A stretch of 27,006 bases of DNA from Mageeibacillus sp. UBA1046 (GTDB taxonomy: Bacteria; Bacillota; Clostridia; Saccharofermentanales; DTU023): assembly GCA_002316595.1 (NCBI GenBank), contig DCDV01000014.1:1-27006 (forward strand), given 5' to 3'. The notes below the pieces were generated by a model, which was not told where the DNA came from, ran no database searches, and saw nothing but the letters and a program-made list of their open reading frames with translations. Shown in pieces: positions 21,493 through 27,006 of this stretch (positions within the stretch are counted from its first letter, which is position 1; the number at the start of each line of letters is the position of its first letter). A program made the translations under genes and the position numbers.

Positions 21493-23268
21493 ATGAGGAA
21501 AAAAGCGATTGTTTTAACATCGCTTCTACTATCACTGATAATTATGCTCGGTGCATGCAGTAGTGGTGAAATTCAAGAAACAACACAGGCAACCGATCCT
21601 GCCGTGACTGAAGAAAACGAAGAAACAGAGGCTGTTGCGGAGGAAACGCTGCCCGTCAATCCCGCAGCTGACAAGGGCAATGTTTTTACTTACGCCAATG
21701 TGACCCCGCCGGGAGTTTTCAATGGGGTGCTGTATACTGATCTTTACGACAACTATATTTGTTCTTTGGTTTTTGACCGCTTAATCACATATGAACCGGA
21801 AACTATGAACTTCACTGGAAAAATGGCAGAATCCTTTAATCCGGATTTCGATAATAACACCATTGAATTTACTTTAAGGCCTGGCATCAAGATTCATAAT
21901 GATCTTGGAGAAATGACGGCAGAAGATGTTGCTTTCACAATCAAAATGATCTGTGACCCGGAATATGACGGCAAACATTTTCCCCTTTATGCAAATATTA
22001 TTGGCGCCGGCGATTATAAAGCAGGCAATGCCGAAATTATTGAAGGAATAGTGCTTCATACTGAAAAACCGGAAAACCCTCTCCCGGTTACATATGAACC
22101 CTCTGAAAACAATCCTTTAAAAATTACACTTAGGTATAATGACCTGTCCATGAGCAATATGCATGTATTCGCTAATTATGGTTATATCTTGCCGCGGGCA
22201 TATTATGAGCAGCACACCTATGCTGAGTTTAAGGCTCTAAACAATAAGCCGGCCGGTACCGGTCCTTACGTTTTTAACCGGTATCTGGCTGAAGAGTACA
22301 TCGAGATGGATAAGTTTGAAGATTACTGGCAAGGATCTCCAAAAATAGATAAGGTATTCTATCAGTTCCTGACATATGACAATATTATCCCATCACTTCT
22401 AAACGGCACAATCGACCTGGCAGAGATCCGCAATATTGATCATGATCTTAATCAGATAGATGACGCAGCAGCGCCACATCTTGATATGATTTCAACGCAG
22501 GGCGCAAACTTTGCTTTCATAGAATTTCGCTGCAATGATCCTGTTATGAGTGATGTGCGTGTCAGACAGGCCTTGACTTTCGGATTTGACCGTGAGCAGT
22601 TTATTGACACCTATTTCAGCGGCAAAGCCAATTTAGCCTATGCTGTTGTTCCGAGAACATCATCGGCATACCCTGACGAAGATTTGCTGATAAGCTATGA
22701 TTATGATCCGGATAAAGCAGGCGAACTGCTCGATGAAGCAGGATGGCTTATGGCTGACGATGGCTGGCGCTATAAAGACGGTGAGAAACTGGCAGTTCAC
22801 TATACAGGAATCGCAGATAATGCGAACGACAGCATGAAGACTGAGAAAATGGCCGAGGAATATAAATTAATTGGTGTTGAGCTTGTTCCCGGCTTCCATG
22901 ACTGGGAAATATATATGGATCTTGTCAAGACTGATCCGGAGACGCAAATGTTTGGTTACGCCTGGACAATGAATCCTGACCCGTATGTATCTTCTACTCT
23001 GCTGCGCAGCGACAGTATTAATAACGACGGCAACTATAATAATCCCGAATTTGACCGCCTGTGCAATGAAGCAAGATATGCTAAGAGCCTGGAAGAAGCT
23101 GCCCGGCTATACCAGGAGGCTTATCTGATTATTAATGAAGAAGTACCTATGATTTTCATGAACGATTACACAACTATTTCGGCATATAATAAGAGAGTAG
23201 AAGGGCTCTTGATTGACACATTCCTTCCATGGACATATAACATTGTTAACATGGAAATTAAGCCCTGA
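21493..23268 (+). CDS. Oligopeptide-type ABC transporter substrate-binding lipoprotein
   Basis: A 591-residue SBP_bac_5 (OppA/DppA) family protein. The signal peptide MRKKAIVLTSLLLSLIIMLG ends in an LGAC lipobox, with lipidated Cys22, then an acidic T/E-rich linker. Family hallmarks are DRLITYEPET, LAESF-like KMAESFNPD, FTLRPGIKIHND with TAEDVAFT, GTGPYVF, and DVRVRQALTFGFDREQF. The peptide or other ligand is unknown. The ATG at 21493 has AAGGAG about 7 nt upstream. No permease or ATPase genes adjoin it, so it must share a transporter encoded elsewhere. A plus-strand TATAAT (21350-21355) lies 137 nt upstream, without a clear -35. Confidence 0.93.
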   Translation: MRKKAIVLTSLLLSLIIMLGACSSGEIQETTQATDPAVTEENEETEAVAEETLPVNPAADKGNVFTYANVTPPGVFNGVLYTDLYDNYICSLVFDRLITYEPETMNFTGKMAESFNPDFDNNTIEFTLRPGIKIHNDLGEMTAEDVAFTIKMICDPEYDGKHFPLYANIIGAGDYKAGNAEIIEGIVLHTEKPENPLPVTYEPSENNPLKITLRYNDLSMSNMHVFANYGYILPRAYYEQHTYAEFKALNNKPAGTGPYVFNRYLAEEYIEMDKFEDYWQGSPKIDKVFYQFLTYDNIIPSLLNGTIDLAEIRNIDHDLNQIDDAAAPHLDMISTQGANFAFIEFRCNDPVMSDVRVRQALTFGFDREQFIDTYFSGKANLAYAVVPRTSSAYPDEDLLISYDYDPDKAGELLDEAGWLMADDGWRYKDGEKLAVHYTGIADNANDSMKTEKMAEEYKLIGVELVPGFHDWEIYMDLVKTDPETQMFGYAWTMNPDPYVSSTLLRSDSINNDGNYNNPEFDRLCNEARYAKSLEEAARLYQEAYLIINEEVPMIFMNDYTTISAYNKRVEGLLIDTFLPWTYNIVNMEIKP

Positions 23269-23345
23269 AATATGTTGAACTGTGGGCAGAGTTTGTTTAT
23301 TATGGAAAAAAAGAGGCTTGATTGAGTAGAAAATCGGGGGTGACC

Positions 23346-24482
23346 ATGCAGATAGTCAAGAGAGCTAAGCAAGTAATTTTCGTTGCTCTGACGATTATTT
23401 CAGCTACCTTGCTGATGGGAACCGATATATCTCCCCGATATCAGCCCGAAAAAATTCCTGTTTCTCAAATAGATTTTGAGGAAACAGAAATTGAAAAAGA
23501 AAATTCTTCTACATCCTTACCATCAGCAGAAATCCATATTAATGAAGAACAGCGGAAAGGACTGGATCCGGATCCTGCTGTAGTGAATAAATACGACAGA
23601 GAAGTTGAACCGGAAGCAAGTATGGATGATGTGCCTGTTGCCAGTCCCGCTCCGGAGCCGACTGCGACGCCTGCACCTAAACCTGCTGCCAAAACAACCA
23701 AGCCTACATCTATCCCTGCAAAAAAGAGCACTTCGGCATTAGAGACTACTCCCGCAACTGAACTTGCGATGGAAAATCCCGAGACAGGAACTGACAGTGA
23801 AATCGTTGATTCAGAGTCGGCAGAGACCACGTCAACTCAGCAGACAGATACTACTGCTGCGCAAGAGAAGCCGGCGAACGGAATAAAATACATCGCTTTT
23901 ACTTTTGATGACGGTCCATCCAAATTAACGGGAAAGCTTCTGAGCGCGCTGGCTAAGAACAATGATAAGGTAACGTTCTTTGTCTTAGGCCAGGAAGTAA
24001 ATGAGGACTCCGGTGGCACAGTAGCCCGGGCTGCAAATGAAGGCCATGAAATTGGCAATCACACCTATAATCATCCTAACTTGACTAAATTATCTTCTGC
24101 CCGGATAAAGAAGGAATTGGAGCTGACAGACAATGCCGTCATCAGGCAAACCGGGGAAAAGCCTACCCTTATGCGGCCGCCCGGAGGCAACTATAACTCG
24201 ACAGTTTTGCAGGCTGCAGGGCGTCCGGTAATTCTCTGGAACAAGGATCCGGCAGACTGGAGAAATCGTAGTCGAAGCTACGTAAGACAACAGGTCTTAA
24301 GTCAGGCAAAAGACGGTGATATAATGATCCTTCATGATATTTACAGCACCACTGTCGACGGATTTATTGATGCTTTGCCGGAGCTGCATAGCCGTGGATT
24401 CAAGCTTGTCACTGTTTCCGAAATGATGAGAATCAAAGGCATAAACATGCACTCAGGATCCCGATACAAAAGCGCACGCTGA
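23346..24482 (+). CDS. Membrane-anchored polysaccharide deacetylase (NodB/CE4)
   Basis: A 378-residue extracytoplasmic enzyme. An N-terminal membrane helix (about 8-24) is followed by a long disordered linker (about 30-175) rich in P, A, T, E and S, including alternating Pro/Ala/Thr at 100-125. The NodB domain runs about 180-362: motif 1 TFDDGPS with Asp188 and Asp189, motif 2 HTYNH with His239 and His243, motif 3 RPPGGNYN (277-284), motif 4 DPADW (301-305) and motif 5 ILHDI with His330. All catalytic and metal residues are present. The likely substrate is peptidoglycan N-acetylglucosamine or another surface polysaccharide. The ATG follows GGGGGTGA. The linker suggests it reaches into the wall. 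Confidence 0.93.
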   Translation: MQIVKRAKQVIFVALTIISATLLMGTDISPRYQPEKIPVSQIDFEETEIEKENSSTSLPSAEIHINEEQRKGLDPDPAVVNKYDREVEPEASMDDVPVASPAPEPTATPAPKPAAKTTKPTSIPAKKSTSALETTPATELAMENPETGTDSEIVDSESAETTSTQQTDTTAAQEKPANGIKYIAFTFDDGPSKLTGKLLSALAKNNDKVTFFVLGQEVNEDSGGTVARAANEGHEIGNHTYNHPNLTKLSSARIKKELELTDNAVIRQTGEKPTLMRPPGGNYNSTVLQAAGRPVILWNKDPADWRNRSRSYVRQQVLSQAKDGDIMILHDIYSTTVDGFIDALPELHSRGFKLVTVSEMMRIKGINMHSGSRYKSAR

Positions 24483-24532
24483 TTCCGACAAGATGGAAGA
24501 CAACAGCGCACGCTGGTTCAGACAAGATGGAA
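24471..24532. repeat. 28-nt direct repeat covering the end of the deacetylase gene
   Basis: Copies at 24471-24498 and 24505-24532 differ at two positions and have a 34-nt period. The first holds the last three sense codons and the stop of the deacetylase gene (AGCGCACGCTGA); the second is non-coding. Confidence 0.9.
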
Positions 24533-24542
24533 CTCCCAATAG

Positions 24543-24568
24543 ACAGCTGCGTAAGACGCAGCTGTTTT
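24543..24568 (+). terminator. Intrinsic terminator of the deacetylase gene
   Basis: Perfect 10-bp arms ACAGCTGCGT (24543-24552) and ACGCAGCTGT (24556-24565) with a 3-nt loop, then TTT and an AT-rich tail. It lies between converging genes; the T-run favours plus-strand termination. Confidence 0.9.
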
Positions 24569-24570
24569 AA

Positions 24571-25125
24571 TTATTTGATCAGTGCCTGCAGTCGTTTGAA
24601 GTTCTCATCTTTTGAGTCGTAGATCAGCTCAAAAAGTATGGTTTCGGTGGAAGTGACATTGGCTCCCATCCGGCGGAACTGCTCTAAAGCGATATCCCGA
24701 TTTATCTCGTTCCTTGAATCAACTGCATCCCAGGGAACAAAAACTTCAAAACCTTCTTTTATGAAGTCTCTTACTGACTGAAATACGCATATGTGGGTCT
24801 CTACACCTGAGACAATAAGCTGCTTCCGTTTGCTGTCACTGATTTTCTCGAGCAGCTCGGGCAAAGCTGTGGTGAAGCAGGTCTTTTCCAGGCAAAAAGC
24901 AGACTTAGTTTTTAATTTTTCAGCTAATGTGCTGCAAGTTGGTCCCAGTCCGCGAGGGTATTGCTCGCTGTAAAAAATCGGCAGACCATAAGCATTGGCG
25001 GCTTCGATCAGAACATCAGCGTTCTTCAACACGAGATCTTTATTAGGCATAGGCGGCATCATACGCTCTTGTAAGTCAATGATTAAAACAGCAGCGTTTT
25101 CGCGTTGCAAATCGGGGATTGTCAT
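24571..25125 (-). CDS. Isochorismatase-like cysteine hydrolase
   Basis: A 184-residue member of the isochorismatase superfamily. The catalytic triad is visible as Asp17 (VLIIDLQE), Lys81 (CLEKTCF) and Cys113 (VSGVETHICVFQS), with the cis-peptide GVET preceding the nucleophile. Family members hydrolyse nicotinamide, carbamoyl or related amides and isochorismate; this small single-domain type is close to the YcaC-like group, whose substrate is not established. The upstream leader carries a 7-bp inverted repeat (25144-25150 with 25156-25162). It follows upp on the same strand after 95 nt and may be co-transcribed. Confidence 0.88.
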   Translation of the reverse strand: MTIPDLQRENAAVLIIDLQERMMPPMPNKDLVLKNADVLIEAANAYGLPIFYSEQYPRGLGPTCSTLAEKLKTKSAFCLEKTCFTTALPELLEKISDSKRKQLIVSGVETHICVFQSVRDFIKEGFEVFVPWDAVDSRNEINRDIALEQFRRMGANVTSTETILFELIYDSKDENFKRLQALIK

Positions 25126-25220
25126 AGAATTACCTCATAATCCAGATATTGATTAAATATCTTGCTTCCGGAAACTAAACGCGGCTTGAGATAAGCCGGA
25201 GAGTCTAAAATTTGTTCAAG

Positions 25221-25865
25221 CTACTTAGTTCCGAAAATCCTGTCACCGGCATCGCCCAGGCCCGGCACGATGTAGGCGTTTTCATCTAATTCATTGTCAA
25301 GAGCCGCACAATAGATTTTTACATCAGGATAGGCTTCAGATACTTTCATGATGCCCTCTAGGGCAGCAATTATACAGAGCAGTTTGATATGGCGGGCACC
25401 GTGCTTTCGCAAAGAATCGATCGCCGCCACAACTGAACCTCCTGTCGCAACCATTGGATCGAGGAGAAAAACATCTCTTTGATCAATATCTTCAGGTAAT
25501 TTACAGTAGTAATCGATTGGCTGCAAGGTGTCGTGATCACGAAATAGTCCAATATGCCCCACTCTGGCACTGGGTACGATAGTCAACATCCCCTCAACCA
25601 TGCCCAGACCTGCTCTCAAGATTGGAACCAGGGCCAGCTTGGTGCCTGCAAGCTGTTTGATTTTAGCTCGGGCAATCGGTGTCTCAACTTCAACTTCCTC
25701 AACAGCTAAATCACGAGTTGCCTCATATCCCATTAACATGGAAACTTCAGAGACCAGTTCGCGAAATTCTTTTGTAGAAGTCGACTTGTTTCTCAGTATT
25801 CCAACTTTATGCTGTATTAATGGATGATCAAATACGATGACATTCTTGGGTAAATTAAGATCCAT
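25221..25865 (-). CDS. upp: Uracil phosphoribosyltransferase
   Basis: Pyrimidine salvage enzyme converting uracil and PRPP to UMP. It begins with NVIVFDHPLIQHKVGILRN, typical of Upp, and carries the PRPP-binding DPMVATGGS (about 136-144). The C-terminus YIVPGLGDAGDRIFGTK is the uracil-binding signature. At 214 residues the length is normal. The ATG follows GAGGAG about 6 nt upstream. It starts 60 nt after the hisS stop on the same strand. A small stem-loop (CGGCTT 25182-25187 with AAGCCG 25193-25198) lies just past its stop but lacks a T-run. Confidence 0.98.
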   Translation of the reverse strand: MDLNLPKNVIVFDHPLIQHKVGILRNKSTSTKEFRELVSEVSMLMGYEATRDLAVEEVEVETPIARAKIKQLAGTKLALVPILRAGLGMVEGMLTIVPSARVGHIGLFRDHDTLQPIDYYCKLPEDIDQRDVFLLDPMVATGGSVVAAIDSLRKHGARHIKLLCIIAALEGIMKVSEAYPDVKIYCAALDNELDENAYIVPGLGDAGDRIFGTK

Positions 25866-25925
25866 ACTTCGCTCCTCGGTGTTTTTGTAATTATAGCACT
25901 TCTTAAGTTGCCCGGATCTGTAAAA

Positions 25926-27006
25926 TCACTCAGGAAAAAATTCTTCGAACTGTGTGTAGCCCAATTCTTCAAGCTCTTCGATTTGACGTCTGACATTTCT
26001 GCGGCGAGTGGCAATAAAGATCGTCTCACCATTGACTCTGCGGTTTGCCGCTTCCTGCATTAATTCTATAATCCGGTCTGTTTCAAGATCCTTGTCAAGC
26101 AGATAAGCAGTGCGAGGATCAGTAAATCCCGGTATCATGCCCTGTTCTTCAAGCAGGACGATAATACGCTCGAAACCAATTGAGAAACCACAGGCAGGAA
26201 CTGGCTGGTTTACATATTTTTCGATCATCTCATCATAACGTCCGCCGCCTGCAACTGATCCTGCCATTCCGGGGAGAGAGATTTCAAAGATGGTACCGGT
26301 GTAGTAGCTCATACCTCGTACCAAAGTAGGATCAAAAATTATACTGACCTCCGGACCGGTTAATTCTCGTGTCGCAGATAAAATTTGATCCAGGTTCTCG
26401 AAAATCTCCAGATCAGATAAAATTTCAGGATTGCTCTCAAAATAAGCCCGGCTTAGTGTGGATTCGGGGAGTTCTCTGAATAAGCCCAGATACTTATCAA
26501 TGCTCTCTGGCAAGTAACCTGCAGCTATTAGTTCATCTCTCAGCCCGGTAAATCCGATTTTGTCCATTTTATCCAGCAGTATATAAATATCTGACAGCTG
26601 ATCTTCGGGGAAACCTGCATATAGAGCCATTGCCCTGAGAATACGCCGGTCGTTAATTTTTACAACCAGATCTTCAAAACCAAGGCTGGATAAAGCCTCA
26701 GCAGTTGCTGAGATCAGCTCAATTTCCGCCAGCTTGGACGCTTCTCCCAAAATATCGATATCACATTGCATGAATTGGCGGAAACGGCCGCGCTGGGGAC
26801 GGTCTGCGCGCCAGACCGGACCTGTCTGCATTACCTTGAAGGGGATTGGCAGATCGCTCATATTATTTGCATAAAACCTGGTTAACGGTACTGTTAAATC
26901 AAAGCGGAGACCTTCCGCGCTGAGCTCACCTTGTTCCTTGAGGGCTCGCTCAAGGCTGTCGCCTCGCTTGAGCAGACGAAACATCAGCTTCTCGTTCTCA
27001 CCGCCC
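25926..27006 (-). CDS. hisS: Histidyl-tRNA synthetase, 5' end cut by the window edge
   Basis: Class II aminoacyl-tRNA synthetase charging tRNA-His. The frame is open to the window edge; about 360 residues are visible and the N-terminal 50-70 (motif 1 region) are missing. Visible are GLRFDLTVPLTRF, motif 2 FRQFMQCDIDILGE, the histidine-specific GMSYYTGTIFEI (a variant of the RGLDYYTG motif), GGGRYDEMIE, motif 3 ACGFSIGFERII, and a C-terminal anticodon-binding domain ending LEELGYTQFEEFFPE. The Met at 26984 is internal, because the preceding GGENEKL also belongs to the protein. Confidence 0.95.
   Translation of the reverse strand, partial: GGENEKLMFRLLKRGDSLERALKEQGELSAEGLRFDLTVPLTRFYANNMSDLPIPFKVMQTGPVWRADRPQRGRFRQFMQCDIDILGEASKLAEIELISATAEALSSLGFEDLVVKINDRRILRAMALYAGFPEDQLSDIYILLDKMDKIGFTGLRDELIAAGYLPESIDKYLGLFRELPESTLSRAYFESNPEILSDLEIFENLDQILSATRELTGPEVSIIFDPTLVRGMSYYTGTIFEISLPGMAGSVAGGGRYDEMIEKYVNQPVPACGFSIGFERIIVLLEEQGMIPGFTDPRTAYLLDKDLETDRIIELMQEAANRRVNGETIFIATRRRNVRRQIEELEELGYTQFEEFFPE

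Overview
The window is the chromosomal replication-origin region of a low-to-mid GC, Gram-positive-type bacterium. It is most likely an anaerobic member of Bacillota, class Clostridia. The evidence is the dnaA-dnaN-recF-remB-gyrB cluster, a RemB (DUF370) protein, two parS sites of the Bacillus/Clostridium type, a short clostridial-style DtxR repressor, AGGAGG-like ribosome binding sites and lipoprotein signal peptides. I cannot name a genus. Both ends cut a gene (a DUF4349 lipoprotein on the left, hisS on the right), and the left end is a perfect inverted repeat that looks like an assembly or amplification artefact.

Left part (1-9687, all minus strand). Reading leftward: dnaA, a 327-nt AT-rich spacer with a dnaN promoter, dnaN, recF, a new promoter, remB, gyrB, a strong terminator with a parS site at its centre, a second parS, parA, parB, and the start of a DUF4349 lipoprotein. 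The dnaA cluster lacks the small S4-domain gene common between dnaN and recF. parAB sits downstream of gyrB rather than in the usual rnpA-yidC-mnmG-parAB block on the other side of dnaA. The AT-rich spacers on both sides of dnaA share repeats and DnaA-box-like nonamers, which fits a bipartite oriC.

Middle part (9688-17535). A probable minus-strand operon runs pepP-like aminopeptidase, mutM, DtxR-family regulator, HAD phosphatase, and is transcribed toward the origin. On the plus strand lies an ornithine aminotransferase (rocD) with a good promoter and terminator. It is followed by a damaged locus: a C-terminal membrane-protein fragment (minus strand) abuts a NarL-type response regulator (plus strand) that has lost its N-terminal acidic pocket. 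A GNAT acetyltransferase follows, then a bidirectional terminator with three 25-bp tandem repeats.

Right part (17536-27006). Enolase (minus); glutaminase (plus) convergent with and overlapping an APC amino-acid permease (minus); an oligopeptide-binding lipoprotein and a membrane-anchored NodB polysaccharide deacetylase (both plus); then an isochorismatase-like hydrolase, uracil phosphoribosyltransferase and a truncated hisS (all minus). Glutaminase, the permease, ornithine aminotransferase, the peptide-binding protein and the Xaa-Pro peptidase suggest a peptide- and amino-acid-using lifestyle; this is inference.

I found no rRNA, tRNA, CRISPR array, insertion sequence or prophage. I see no clearly new multi-gene system. 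The most interesting signals are the parS-in-terminator palindrome, the GyrB acidic extension, the relocated parAB and the broken response-regulator junction.
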